A stretch of 64,000 nucleotides of DNA from Bimastos eiseni. Its lineage: Eukaryota > Annelida > Clitellata > Crassiclitellata > Lumbricidae. The notes under the pieces are model-generated. The model did no database searches. It saw only the letters and a list, made by a program, of their open reading frames with translations, and was not told where the DNA came from. Shown piece by piece: positions 28,473-39,454 of this stretch (position 1 is the first letter of the stretch; each line of letters begins with the position of its first letter). Made by a program: the position numbers and the translations under genes. The stretch lies in NCBI GenBank assembly GCA_959347315.1, contig OY365822.1:10938996-11002995 (forward strand), written 5' to 3'.

Positions 28473-29764
28473 AAGCGACTTTCCTTAATCTGAACGTTGA
28501 AATTTGTTCCGTCAGACGAACTAACGTTTTCCTCTTTATTCTAAATGTTCGATAGCTAATAACCAGCTTGATCAAAATTAAAAATAACCTCTGACTCGGC
28601 TCATCGCTGGTTCTTCTTTGATAAGAAATTGTCCAGTCGCCGCCGAATGTTTCACACACTTTAGACAACGAAACTCAATCGACCGATACAACTCAACGAT
28701 TCTAAACTTCGCCAAAATGTGTTAAATTTTCTTCCATTCAATTAAATCGGCGACTTAAACAGATAGAGTTCGCACAAAACCAGATCTAAAATCTTTTTCC
28801 GATGTCACCTCTACTGCAGCCAAAGCCGAAATGACTGCGCTATGCTCCATTGGCGCGAATACGCGGGCAATCGAGCAGACGACCGACTGACTGAAATCAG
28901 TTGATTTTGATGATATAAGCTGGGTTATCGAGCAAACGACAAGAATCGAACGAGTTGTTGGCTCTGGTTCCCTACTTTACCACGTGCGTTAACGATCAGA
29001 AGTTGCGCGCTAGTAGACCTAAGGGTGATAATTATAGGCAAGTGAAAGTAAAAACATTATTTTTTCGGGACCCTCTTTTATTGACTTTTGGTAATCTGGT
29101 AGATGGCGCAATCATTCCATTTCCTTACCGGATAAATTAGGGTGTAAACTTGCTAGAGTGGAGCTCGTCAAGAGGGACTCGTTCGAGTTGGTAAATGATA
29201 TTTAATTTTGTGCATTTTTGTCAGTTTTTTCTCAATGTTTGCGTTATGTCCGTAAATATTTGACACATTGCATTGTCATGCAAGCCTAAGGTGTGTGCGA
29301 AATTTCAGCTCTGTATATCGACGGGAACATAACGAACAAAGAGTTGAAGGATCTTCAACGAACCGACGAATCGACGTCCCATATTAAATGACAAACTTTA
29401 CGCAGGCCAAGTTAAATAAAAGAGGGTACAAAGGTCATATATATAGGCCTAATAAATTCCTCTAATTATGATAGTAAAGAATACGTTTCTGGACAACCTA
29501 CGCGTACAGCACTTAGCACAAAATTATACCAATATTAAATTTCACAACTTTATACATGATTTTGTATCATTTTGGATTAGCTTTGCTATTGCAAGCAGAA
29601 AAGCCCACCACAGCACATTATTTCTCTCTATATGATCTTTCAAGAATAATTCATCTTAATAGTTAGGCTATAATCGGTCTAATGCCGACAAAGCCTGCTT
29701 TCACTTCATTTGGTAAGTCAAGTTCAAACTAAAATAGACAAAGATATAAAAAAAACTATGGCCA
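28473..29764. other. Non-coding stretch
   Basis: Mixed-composition intergenic or intronic sequence. Only short open frames (about 60 codons) without recognisable motifs occur. No repeat copy was recognised. Confidence 0.5.
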
Positions 29765-29870
29765 CTGCCTGCCTGCCTGTCTGTATTTCTTGTCTGTCTG
29801 TCTGTCTTGTTTGCCTGTCTGTCTGTCTGTCTGTCTGTCTGCCTGTCTGTTTGTTTGTCTGTCTCCCTCT
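29765..29870. repeat. (TCTG)n / (TGCC)n microsatellite
   Basis: Imperfect TCTG tetranucleotide run with TGCC and TTTG variants, about 105 bp. It creates Cys/Val/Ser/Leu-rich spurious frames. Confidence 0.95.
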
Positions 29871-31061
29871 CACCGTTTCAAGGCAGAGAGTAAGGCGTTC
29901 CGAATGATTCTTCAGTGCAAACGTTGCAGTAGATATTCGTGGACGAGAAAAACCTACATGTATATATATAATAGCTTATATTGGAGGTTTTGGAGCGGGT
30001 CGGAACTGGGGAAATAATCAACAGAAGGAATATCGATGGGGAAATTTTAGTTCATTCATTCATTGCGCAAATTTACATAGCGCTCCTTTAGATTCAAATT
30101 TTACTAAGGTAAAGCCTGGTAGACCTACATTAGCGTCGCCACGGGGCGGCAAGGAGGACGGCTGCCTCCATCCCAGCACAGACTGGGTCTTGGGATTCGT
30201 GCCAGTCCGAAGAAGGGGGGGAGGGTTACCCTGAGCGATTTGTAATTTGACATTTCACAATTAAGGACCTCTGCATATAATATATTCAAATTTTGTCACA
30301 AATCGAGATGATTTGGGTAGGCCTACACTGGCCCTACAGTCTACTTTAATTTCGAAATTATATTTGACACATCAAATGCTCAAAATTGCGCAGGCTTCTG
30401 GGGCTCCGCCCCATACCCTGATTGCTAACCACACTTCTCACCCCCCCTCCCCATTAAGTACGCTCTGACATCAGACGTCATCCCCACTGTCCAACCGTCA
30501 CCTCGTGTGAAATGTATTTTTCGTATTGTAATGAAACACACGGAAGATAGTTTTTCAGTTTTCATATCATTGATATCAACTCAAAACAATCAACTCAAGA
30601 ACTTGAGAAAACGACGATTATGTGTATGACAGCGTTAAATCTACATGTAGCCTACAGTATATATCTTTTGGCGTTCGATACGCAGCAGAAACAGTCTTTT
30701 ACGTACCTGAATCCATCCGATCCTAGCAACATCTTTCATTGATCTCAGTTCTATCGATGCTCATGACTTTTGTGACGAGGGGAGGGGTCAAAAGTCGTCC
30801 AAAATTGCGTGACGTCTGTTATGGACGATCCCTTGCAACATAGTGAGCTACTCACAGCTGTTCTGTTTCCTCAAATTCATCGGACGAAATATATCTCTCG
30901 GGGGGAGGGCTGACCTTTTTGACCCAACACAGCGCTCCCAAGTAATGTAGGCTACGTGTTTTCGTAGCTATAATTATAACTGGAAACCCTTAGAATATAC
31001 CTAAACCAATTCGGAGCTATTCCAGCTCTGGTGCCTAGCCCTGGCATCTAAGCCTGGCACC
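29871..31061. other. Non-coding stretch
   Basis: No gene-like frame. It holds a 'tacatagcgctcc' fragment near 30,077 of the kind found in other repeats here, and C-rich runs near 30,440. Confidence 0.5.
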
Positions 31062-31218
31062 CAGAGGCAGCGATCTCGCTTGACAGGTGGGGGAAACACC
31101 CAATGAGAGGAGTAAGAAATGGGGGGGGGACCACACGTATAAATTGTCACCCCCCCCCCCTCTGTAAAAGGTGGGAGGACATGTCCCCCTCGACGTGCCC
31201 CCGGAATCGCAGCCTCTG
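31062..31218. mobile_element. hAT-type MITE, copy 1 (perfect 8-bp TSD)
   Basis: The 157-bp element starts CAGAGGCAGCGATCTCG and ends GAATCGCAGCCTCTG, inverted copies of each other. It is flanked by the perfect 8-bp duplication CTGGCACC (31,054-31,061 and 31,219-31,226). CAGNG ends plus 8-bp duplications are hallmarks of the hAT superfamily. Its interior carries 'aatgagaggagtaagaaatg', G/C homopolymer runs and 'tctgtaaaaggtgggag', shared with the copies at 35,490, 49,466 and 52,847. No coding capacity. Confidence 0.85.
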
Positions 31219-31229
31219 CTGGCACCAAA

Positions 31230-31430
31230 GCCTAACCCGAACACATTACACCTAGGCCTTGCACCTTCTCTAACAAACACCAAACTCTAACACCTATAGG
31301 CTATAACCGAAACTTCAACCCCAAATGTATGCTCTAACAATAACACCCAACTCTAACCCTAACCCCTAAACATAACAAATGCAACCAATACGAAATACAA
31401 CATTACGAACTCGACAAAATAACCCAATAC
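31230..31430. repeat. Degenerate CTAAC/CCCTAA-rich stretch
   Basis: About 200 bp of imperfect 'ctctaacnn' units, including CTCTAACCCTAACCCCTAA at 31,351-31,369, resembling the CCCTAA telomere repeat. Too short and diverged to be a functional telomere. Confidence 0.5.
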
Positions 31431-31499
31431 CAACCTGGAGCTATGACAATTCAACGACGTCATGCATGTGATTAGAATGAGAAACAATCAAGGCCTACT

Positions 31500-31650
31500 G
31501 TAACAGTGACGGCGCAGCTCATCATAATTGTAATTGTAATCTCCAAATTTTTAAAGCGCCACACGAAAGCCTGGCGCAATGCACCAGCTTATTCACGAGC
31601 GCTGCGTCAAATCGAAAGGGTTGTCCTAAGAATAGTCCGTGGTAGAGCAT
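31500..31650 (+). repeat. SINE-like dispersed repeat, copy 2
   Basis: Contains 'ttaaagcgccacacgaaag' and the core 'accagcttattcacgagc' then 'gctgcgtcaaatcg'. It is the longest match to the 28,080 copy. Confidence 0.65.
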
Positions 31651-31785
31651 AGTCCGCTATCCAGGAAACATAGTTGAAGGCAAATTTCTTCGAACGCAGG
31701 CTACTCAACTGTTGAGACATAGTATAAGCCTAAGCCTTCCGGAACGGATGAAGATGTAAAAACCAAAGAAATATATCCAATATGG

Positions 31786-31786
31786 A

Positions 31787-31822
<36 letters not shown>

Positions 31823-31823
31823 T
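31786..31823. repeat. (TA)n microsatellite
   Basis: Interrupted AT dinucleotide run about 70 bp past the stop codon of the receptor gene, probably in its 3' untranslated region. Confidence 0.9.
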
Positions 31824-31893
31824 AGATAACGAGCGTTACTATAATGTATAGGCAGTAAAAGGGCAAAGGTGATCCGCGAAAAGAAACACAGAC

Positions 31894-33582
31894 CTATATT
31901 GTGTTCGATGACATTTCTGATTGGATAGCTCTTGCACCTGCCGTTCGCCTCTCGTTCGTTCTCCTCAAGGTTTCTTTGATGATCTTTCGACATGGTAGGA
32001 ACGTTTCTAGAAACGCCTGTCGAAACTTCCGACCTCCGACGAAGTACACGACAAATTCGAAAGCACTGTTCGAATTATAGGAGATGACGCTAAAGCAAAA
32101 CGCCAGGTCGTAGATAGCCTTATCCTCCTTCTGGAGCGAACTCCTTGGTGTATTGAAGTAGTGAAAGTAAGTGACGTCGAAGAGGCTGTTGAGTATCAGG
32201 AACATCGCACTGAGTGCAATCAGCCTTGCTGTCGTGGACGTCATTGATTTCGAGGCAGAGGAGGCCACACCCATCTGGGTTTTGCGCTTCCAACGGGACT
32301 GGAGGATACGAGTGACGGTGAGAATGTTCCCAATCAGTATTACTAGGAATGGAAAGAAATCTGCTATGATTGCGTCAACTACTGCCCACTTGCCGTAGAT
32401 CAAATGATCCCAGTAATCATCAACTGTGCTGCAGGAGTACCCGACCTTAGACGTGTTATTGTCACCGAAATCCGCTGTAATAGAACGTAGATCGAATGCT
32501 GAAAAAAATAGGGTATTTTCGGTGAATAGAGAAACGGCAATGACGCCCCACGTGAATACGATACGGCGTTTACTGCAGAGTTCCTTGCACCGGAGTGGAA
32601 ACCATACGGATATAGATCGCTCAATTGTCAAAAGGATCAGGGTCCAAGAGGCGAGATTGTGCAGATAATAGAATAGAAATGACGATGCCTTACAGTTGAA
32701 TCTTGACAGATCGCTGATGTTGATCCCAAACGCAGATATCAGCCAGTAGTTCATGAGCGACGTGTTGAGCACTACGATGTCCACCGCGGATAAGGCGGTC
32801 AGGATGAATCCAGTGGACGAGTGGCGGAAATGACGATGTTGGAAAGTTATCACTGACACTGCGTTTCCAACTGTTCCGATGATAATGATGAATGGAGAGA
32901 CGTAGGAGAACAAAGTCACTGAAAGTCTTCCTTGCCAGTAATCTTCCTCCACAAGTATAGTTGTCTTATCACCATGTGTTCCAGCCGTTGCATTTTTTGT
33001 TACATTTGACTGGTGGTCAAGGTCCCAGGAATCGTTTCTACCGACGTATGTGTTGTTGTTCTCGTAAGTCACATCGTTAAACGATATATTTCGTCGAGTG
33101 ATGTCGCTCTCATTGTACGGTAAAAGCTTCGAATGACTTTGAGAGTTATTCTTTGCGATCTGTATTAAAAGTGTCGCCATTATGTTAGTAGCTGTTCTGT
33201 CGTCTATGTCGTCAAGTGGACCCAAGGTCACCGTTACAGGAGATTGAACATTGTCATCCGTTACAATCGAATGAACATTGTCATCCGTTACAGTCGAATG
33301 AACATTGTCATCCGTTACAATCGAATAAACATTGTCATCCGTTACAGTCGAATGAACATTGTCATCCGTTACAGTCGAATAAACATTGGCATCCTTTAAA
33401 ATACTTACGATATTAAAACTGGTCTCAACGTTCATCCGGGTATTGTCAACGTCCGTCCTCGTCGATGAAGAGTCGAAGTTTGATCCAGTGACCATTACAG
33501 ACTGCACAACAAAGTAGTAGGCGAAGATTGGGAAGAGAAGGTTCCTGTTGAGAAGAGCGTTGAAGATTACGGTCATCCACAT
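31894..33582 (-). CDS. Class A (rhodopsin-like) G protein-coupled receptor, probable peptide receptor
   Basis: A 562-codon single-exon frame read from the ATG at 33,582; the frame opens upstream only with GTG, so ATG is preferred. Residues 1-30 look like a signal peptide or anchor. A 190-residue Ser/Thr/Asp-rich ectodomain follows, with about seven N-glycosylation sequons and a 9-residue repeat at 66-117. Seven hydrophobic segments lie between residues 220 and 515. Landmarks: TM1 GTVGNAVS with N240, TM2 LSAVD with D268, Cys297 and Cys384 as the likely disulfide, and TM3 ERS (321-323) replacing DRY. TM6 lacks the usual Pro (L467) and TM7 reads EFVVY (509-513) instead of NPxxY, followed by FRQAF. 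It resembles orphan and FMRFamide-type receptors expanded in marine invertebrates (inference). Intronless coding is common in such expansions. It would act at the plasma membrane; the ligand is unknown. Confidence 0.88.
   Translation of the reverse strand: MWMTVIFNALLNRNLLFPIFAYYFVVQSVMVTGSNFDSSSTRTDVDNTRMNVETSFNIVSILKDANVYSTVTDDNVHSTVTDDNVYSIVTDDNVHSTVTDDNVHSIVTDDNVQSPVTVTLGPLDDIDDRTATNIMATLLIQIAKNNSQSHSKLLPYNESDITRRNISFNDVTYENNNTYVGRNDSWDLDHQSNVTKNATAGTHGDKTTILVEEDYWQGRLSVTLFSYVSPFIIIIGTVGNAVSVITFQHRHFRHSSTGFILTALSAVDIVVLNTSLMNYWLISAFGINISDLSRFNCKASSFLFYYLHNLASWTLILLTIERSISVWFPLRCKELCSKRRIVFTWGVIAVSLFTENTLFFSAFDLRSITADFGDNNTSKVGYSCSTVDDYWDHLIYGKWAVVDAIIADFFPFLVILIGNILTVTRILQSRWKRKTQMGVASSASKSMTSTTARLIALSAMFLILNSLFDVTYFHYFNTPRSSLQKEDKAIYDLAFCFSVISYNSNSAFEFVVYFVGGRKFRQAFLETFLPCRKIIKETLRRTNERRTAGARAIQSEMSSNTI
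33247..33400 (-). repeat. 27-bp coding minisatellite in the receptor ectodomain
   Basis: Six tandem 27-bp units ('acattgtcatccgtta' plus 'cagtcgaatga') lie in frame in the GPCR gene. They encode 9-residue units of the type NVHSTVTDD, varying at His/Tyr/Gln and Thr/Ile/Pro. The units add potential O-glycosylation and acidic residues. The copy number probably varies between individuals (inference). Confidence 0.92.
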
Positions 33583-34264
33583 CACGGATGTATAGTCGGA
33601 AATTGTTAAAAACCATCTATCTTTGTATCAGATGAAATTTGGTTCAAGACTCTGAAACAAACCAATATCTAGGAAATATTGACAATGTAAGTTCGTTTGA
33701 GTTCTACTGTGTGCATACATAATTGAACGTGAATTAGGTTGCTATTAATTTTACGTCCGCGTCCTCTCTTTCTCTCCATCTTCATCCTAATCATTGTCGT
33801 CAGAACTCGCCATTATCATCATCAGCAGCAGCACCAACTGCATCAGCAAATGCAACAACATCTTCGTCATCAATTCCTTGATCGACACATGAATGGGTGT
33901 GGGAACTTAATGGTTTACCTTGCCCGTAGATATTTATTAGCTGTTGGTCTCCCTTAATTATCCTTGCCTCTCAGTCAGTTCTAGCTATTTTGACTAATAA
34001 GAAGACTTCAGCACCCACGAAATCCGCACTGGTGGCCTTATCACTGCAGTTTATTTAGTTTTATAGAGATTTTGATTAGCAGAAGATTCTTTGAAGTGTC
34101 AAAACAGCCATCTTACACGAGTTTGTCTGGCTTCTAATATTTCGTAACAACAGATGGTCACGGCAGTGGACAGACATAGCTCGGTACCCTTTCGAATCGC
34201 AACACGTGATAAACGATCGTTGTGGTGGTAAAACTTCTAGTTAGCACGATCAGTCACACAGCTA
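33583..34264. other. Upstream flank of the receptor gene, non-coding
   Basis: AT-rich, with 'catcatcagcagcagcaccaactgcat' type CAN-rich sequence near 33,815-33,860. No clear core promoter was recognised. Confidence 0.4.
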
Positions 34265-34560
34265 GGAGGGCAGCTGGAATGAAGGATGCAGGAAGAAGGA
34301 CGGATGGATGGGAGCTGCTGGAATTAGGATCGCTAGAAGAAGGGCTCTTGGAAGGAAAGACCTTGGAAGATGGGCGGATGAAGGTAGGGTGGCTGGAAGA
34401 AGGGTCGATGGATGAATGGATGACTGCTGGAAGAGGGCTACTGGAAGGAGGGTTTATGGACGAAGAACGGATGGATCATGGATGGAAGGCTGCTGGAAGG
34501 ACGGTCCCTGGGAGAAGGGCGGATGGATGGACGGCTGCTGGAAGGGTGGCAGCTGGAATT
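34265..34560 (+). repeat. Degenerate G/A-rich minisatellite
   Basis: Imperfect units around 'gctggaagaagg' and 'cggatggatgg', with period about 20-30 bp. They yield a 120-codon frame rich in Gly, Glu and Trp that is a repeat artefact rather than a gene. Confidence 0.7.
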
Positions 34561-34848
34561 AGGGATGCTGACTCAGGTTTTTAAATCTTCAAACAGCTGC
34601 ATAATTACTTCTGATCAGCCTATTTGACATGCATAACATAATTCGAAATTAGTTCAATCTGCTTCATATTTCAGATAATAGTATTTACTATATGACATTC
34701 ACATAGGGTGTCTTCAGCCTTTTCTCTGATCTGATTAATTATCTGATCAGCTCATTAATTAGTTATTGCATGCACACACAGTTTTTCAGTCCTACTTTGA
34801 TCATTGTCTTAGTTCTTTCTAAATTTCTCCATTTTGTTTGATGTTTGA

Positions 34849-34930
34849 CGACACTGTGTCATGACAAAGATGATTATCGTCGCCCTCATCCTTTCCTCAG
34901 GCTTGGGACTGGCAATGTCAGAGAACGGGC
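34849..34930 (+). repeat. Dispersed repeat, copy B
   Basis: Matches 26,410-26,490 from 'acactgtgtc' through 'cttgggactggcaatgtcagag'. Confidence 0.55.
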
Positions 34931-35059
34931 AGTGGCGAAGTTTCCCGTAGCACCCTCACGGTCATCGCCATTCGTGGACCCGAATCTCTGTCGCAATCCC
35001 CGACGGTTAGGCTATCTATGAATAGGAAATCCACAGCTCTACTGAATTGTATCGTATCT

Positions 35060-35115
35060 TTAGATTTATATAGCGCCTCTCTCAGAATAACTATTAAGAG
35101 GCGCTCTTAACACAG
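35060..35115. repeat. 'tatagcgcctct' hairpin repeat
   Basis: Arms AGCGCCTCT and AGAGGCGCT flank a loop of about 18 bases. It resembles the ends of the longer element at 48,852-49,170. Confidence 0.55.
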
Positions 35116-35489
35116 AAACTCCGGGGGGGAAGACACGTTTTTAAAGAGAGAGAAGCTAATGGAGAGAATTCAGTCATTAGTTAAGCACTTAATGATGGAG
35201 AAAGGTTCTTCCAATCGTTCGTCAACAATATTACAACATCATCCTCAATTTGTATAAAATAATCACTTATCTTAATGTGTTGCGCAGTCATTTGTATAAT
35301 GTAATTTATATTATCATTATATTGGGATCAATATTAAACCTTTATGTCATGCTGTTCGCCTGATAAAAGTAGGTCTTGGTCTTAGTCATAGTCTGGGTCT
35401 TGGTCTCATCGATCACATCACACAACAGTGCATAGAATAGGCCTACACTTTTCTTTATTACCCGGCATACCCACCGTTAGTGTGGCATG

Positions 35490-35632
35490 CAGGGACGGCG
35501 ATCCCGGGGTCGATGAGGACAAGTTCCCCCCGCCTTTTACAGAGAGGTTACACGTTATACGTGTGTCCCCCCACATTTCTTACCCCTCTCATTTGTTGTC
35601 CCCCCACCTCTCAACCGAGATCGCCGCCTCTG
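35490..35632. mobile_element. hAT-type MITE, copy 2 (perfect 8-bp TSD)
   Basis: A 143-bp element from CAGGGACGGCGATC to GATCGCCGCCTCTG. The perfect 8-bp duplication GTGGCATG lies at 35,482-35,489 and 35,633-35,640. Interior words 'cttttacagagagg' and 'catttcttacccctctcatt' match the other copies, in reverse orientation to copy 1. Its right-hand duplication is the first 8 bases of a SINE, so the MITE landed at the SINE 5' end. Confidence 0.88.
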
Positions 35633-35793
35633 GTGGCATGGTGGCCGATTGGTTAGAGCGTTCGGCCCTTAACGCTCCGCACACAATTGCTCTGCATTAC
35701 AACTGCAACTGCGCCGTCGAGGCGTGTGTGCACTTCTGAACTAAACTGTAAAAAGTTCAATATCAAATTTCAGTTGTATTGTATTGTATTGTT
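35633..35793 (+). mobile_element. tRNA-derived SINE, copy A (internally deleted)
   Basis: The head GTGGCCGATTGGTTAGAGCG resembles a tRNA-Ser/Leu D arm and the polymerase III A box. The middle (about 75 bp, including the B box present in the other copies) is missing. The body 'acaattgctctgcatta', 'gccgtcgaggcgtg', 'gcacttctga' and 'atatcaaatttcag' matches copies at 51,810 and 53,377. The tail is a (TTGTA)n run. Confidence 0.8.
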
Positions 35794-35924
35794 ACCTACC
35801 CTTCTGGCTGTCTTGACCTATCTGACTACATCAATCTGACTTCTGTAATTGATTCTGGGTTTTGATGGCGTTCTCCTTGTAATTGATCATCGTCTGCTGT
35901 CTTGGACATAAATTAGTATGATAC

Positions 35925-36240
35925 GTAATAACAACGGACATAATAATAAGATACGTAATAATAAGGGACATAATAATAAGATACGTAATAATAAGGGACA
36001 TAATAATAAGATATGTAATAATAAGGGACATAATAATAAGATATGTAATAATAAGGGACATACTAAAAATAGACATATGATGATAGAGGACGTAATGATA
36101 CTGAACATAGTGATAGCGAACATACTATTATTATGACATGATGATAACGCACATACTGATAACGGAGTAGTTAGCGGACATGATGATAACGCACATAATG
36201 ATAACGGTGGTACTGATACTGGACATAATCATACCGGATA
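35925..36240 (+). repeat. 30-bp minisatellite with diverged tail
   Basis: About five units of 'ataataagatacgtaata' plus 'ataagggacata' to 36,065, then degenerate units of the form 'gatgataacgcacata'. All three frames on each strand stay open in part, which creates artefact frames. Confidence 0.9.
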
Positions 36241-36374
36241 TTATATAGTTGCTCCAGGAGTCATTGGATATTGGTTCGTGCGGTGTACCTCATAACCACA
36301 ATTTTGTTCCTCTACCTCAGTCGGTAATAAGCGGACTTGCTCACAGGGTTGTATGCAGGACTTGAAACTTCAAG

Positions 36375-36835
36375 ACCAAGATGAGACTGAGACAGTGAGG
36401 TGCCGAGACCGAGACACTACGTTCAAGACAGTACGAGACAGCAAAAGACAAGTGATCCTATATAAAATGCTGTAAAATACTAATGTATCAGTTTTCGGGA
36501 ATAAGGTTCATTTGTAATTTCGATTTTAAACTTATAATGTAAATAGTACCAATTCCTGAGAATAGTTTGTATATTGCCGCGTTTTATTTTTATCAATATC
36601 TCTTCGTCGGCCTATCTTCTGAATAGTATAAAGAAAGCCTTAAGACAGTTAACGCGAAACTTATCGAGATCGCTTGTTTGAGACAGAACAAGACTTTCAC
36701 TTCAAGACAGTTTCTTAAAATTCGAGACACTACCTCGAGACTGAGACCGAGACAGCACGCTTCAGAGTCCGAGATCGAGACACTAAAAAATGTCTCGAGA
36801 CGTCTCGAGACCGAGACACTGTCTCGAGCCCATAC
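36375..36835. repeat. Two blocks of (GAGACN)n low-complexity DNA
   Basis: Blocks at 36,375-36,450 and 36,675-36,835 made of 'cgagaccgagacactac' type units, separated by AT-rich sequence. The second block has the local palindrome GTCTCGAGAC near 36,790-36,810. Confidence 0.7.
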
Positions 36836-36904
36836 AACTCTGCTTGCTCATCTGTCTGAGGGGAATAATAAAACCATATGGTTATGGTTATAATCATAAG
36901 TGTT

Positions 36905-36945
36905 AATATTATTTTTTTCCGAGGTACATATGATCCCTCGAGATT
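36905..36945 (+). repeat. Microsatellite-associated small repeat, copy 1 (short)
   Basis: 'ccgaggtacatatgatccctcgag' type sequence immediately after a T-rich run. It shares CCGAGGT and CCCTC with copies at 43,587 (+) and 61,150-61,265 (-). Confidence 0.45.
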
Positions 36946-37015
36946 CAATAAATTAGGGGGGCATTGTTCTGGAATGGCTAGTCTTCGCAGATGGTTTTAA
37001 GCCTACACTTATCTT

Positions 37016-37110
37016 ATTATTATTATTATTATTATTACTAATTTATTTCTGCCCTTTATATATCATCATCATCATCACCACCACCACCACCATCACCATC
37101 ATCATCATCA
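37016..37110. repeat. (TTA)n and (CAT/CAC)n microsatellites
   Basis: A TTA run at 37,016-37,036 and a CAT/CAC trinucleotide run at 37,062-37,111. Confidence 0.95.
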
Positions 37111-37111
37111 T

Positions 37112-38720
37112 TAATGCGTGAAGTCAAGAGGTTATAAGGGTTGTGAACACGATAATGGAGCCGCATTAATTTTCTCGCATGCCTCTGATCTAGATAAATC
37201 ACTGATCCTTAGATCAAAATAAGTGCTATAGATAGGCCTTCATAAATAATACATAAGGGCCCAAAAAAATAAATTGCATTAATAATAAATGAATGAATAA
37301 CGACATTAATAAATGAATGGTAAAAGAGAATGAGTCATACAAAAAAATACGTGTGGGGATAAGAAACAACGACACTCGATTAGGGTAATTGTTCTTCGTG
37401 GCTACTCTTTAGTTCTTCATTTCAGAACGCTAAACGTTAAGAGCTTCACGCGAACAGTCAACTACAAAAAACGAACCAATGTATAAAAGTTCTCTATAAA
37501 AGGACTATCTTCAATCAAACCGTGAAACCGATAAATATGTGTAAAGATCAAACTGTAGAATACTCGCTAAAACAGTCAAACAAACACAAATTCATTACGA
37601 ATATTAAATTCATTGCGGATTAAATCATCACAGCCTTTCACATTGCTTGCTCCATCTTTTTGTGGGCAAATTCAAAGACAAAGACATGGCCCACGTGCGA
37701 TTGTCACAGTTCTGTATAGGCCTACATTATAATTATACCGTCATTTTAAAAAACACGTGTAATGCCAGATTGTAAACTGTGAGATCTATGCTATAACGCT
37801 ACAAAAACAGCTGTACCTGCGACTAAACTTAACTGCCAGCACAGACAATCTGTACTCGCAAGTTAAAGTGCGGATCTATACTTTATTCATGAAAGCTTCG
37901 TCGTGTCAGAGAGGTTGTCCAGATATACAATGAAAAGTTTCAAGTCTGTTTGCCCGACAGAGTAAGAGCAGCTGTCTTAGGTGAAAGATCTGTACGAATT
38001 GAACACAAAACACGTTTCTGTACCGACCATGCCCATAGGCGGAGACTTGGTCCTTGGTTGGGGTGGACTGTTCTAAAAAATGGGGTTTGGGGAAAGGGCG
38101 GGGAGAAATTTACACTTCCCAAGCAAGGATGCAGCAAAAATCACGCCTTCAGTGGAAAACATTGTAGAAATGTTCAATATTAATGAAAAAATTTATGAAA
38201 TATTGGTGAAATAAGCAGCTCCATCCCACTTCACCTCAAACTTTTGGAGAGCACTCTACCTTCCTGTCCCCCATATGACTCCGCCTTTAATCCTTCCCTC
38301 TGTGCAGCATTACACTCAGGCGAGGCGTACATTTGACTCCTATGTCCAAGAAAATCACTAATTATTTTACATTTGTTCCATGAGCGAAAGCTTTGAATTA
38401 TGATGCAAATAATCATTGTAACTGAAAAAAATGGCTGAAAAGTAGAAACGTAAAACTGGCGAAACACGTACTGGGGCCCCTAGTGTTTGGCACCCTAGAC
38501 TGCTTCCTCAACGAACCAATTGATGCCAAACTCCAGGTTGTATTGTAATAAAACTGTGTAATCGGTGACCAATTAGATAGACAAACAAATCGTAGTCAAT
38601 TGTAAAGCTATTTTGTTATCAAAGTTGTTAGAAGCTGGTTATCCCACCAGGACAACAACGTTACAGGGTCAATTACAGAAGGCTCACATTGAGCAACTGG
38701 TCGTGATCGAAGAGTACATG
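37112..38720. other. Non-coding stretch
   Basis: AT-rich sequence with no recognised gene. A G-rich segment lies at 38,030-38,110. Short inverted words 'aggcggag' (38,038) and 'ctccgcct' (38,280) hint at a small element but are too short to call. Confidence 0.45.
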
Positions 38721-38724
38721 TTTC

Positions 38725-38820
38725 TAAAACACTACTTTAAAGCTGCGCGCAGGGCATCAGTTTATCCACGAGCGCTACGTCGTATCATAGGGATTGTACA
38801 GAGATCGAGCATAGCTTGAC
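38725..38820 (+). repeat. SINE-like dispersed repeat, copy 3
   Basis: Contains 'gcatcagtttatccacgagc' and 'gctacgtcgtatcatag', the same core as copies 1, 2, 4 and 5. Confidence 0.55.
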
Positions 38821-38984
38821 GGAGAGATGAGAGAGGAGGCAGAGCTGATGCTGTTAGGGTGAGTTTCGGTGAAGACGAGAAAGCTTGAAAGGTGGATGAA
38901 TCGGATAGATTATAGGGTTGGAATGATGACAGCCTGATATATAGGCGGGGGGGACAGAATATGCATTGCAGGCAATTGCGAATG

Positions 38985-39300
38985 AAGGTGTTACGTATGC
39001 GTTACAGGCATTCATACATCTGGAGTATTAATTAGTTTGCAATGCAGGCAGTCTGTGCAGTAAGGTTTAGAGTATGCTTACAGATGTTTGTACGTAGGAC
39101 AGTACAGCGTATTAAATATGCATTAAAGACAGTTATGCATCTAGAGTATTAAGTTTGCATCACATGCAGTGTGTGCATCAAACGTTCAAGTATGCCTTAC
39201 AAAAGTTGGTGCGTTAAATGGTAGGAAGTATGGATTAGTCAGTTATGCATAAGAGTATGAAGTACATGTAGGCCTATGCACTACAGGCAGTCTTCAACGA
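38985..39300 (+). repeat. Degenerate ~112-121-bp tandem repeat
   Basis: Segments starting at 38,996, 39,117 and 39,229 share 'tatgcattaaagacagtt', 'catctagagtattaa' and 'gcaggcagt' words, with spacing of 121 and 112 bp. Confidence 0.55.
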
Positions 39301-39454
39301 TCGTTGCTTATGGATACAAATCGGAAATAGCCTCGACAAACAGGAAGTCACGTGTTCTTTATACACCGCTTCCGGTGGTGCATAAGACAAACACAGCACA
39401 TTCAAAATGAAAATATCGAAGAGCACCATTCAGTCAACAAAAATGTCACAGCTC

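Noticed and set aside
34222..34584. 120-codon Gly/Glu-rich frame
   Set aside because: Derived from a degenerate G/A-rich minisatellite.
38037..38290. Possible element between 'aggcggag' and 'ctccgcct'
   Set aside because: Inverted words are only 8 bases, with no matching flanks or interior support.
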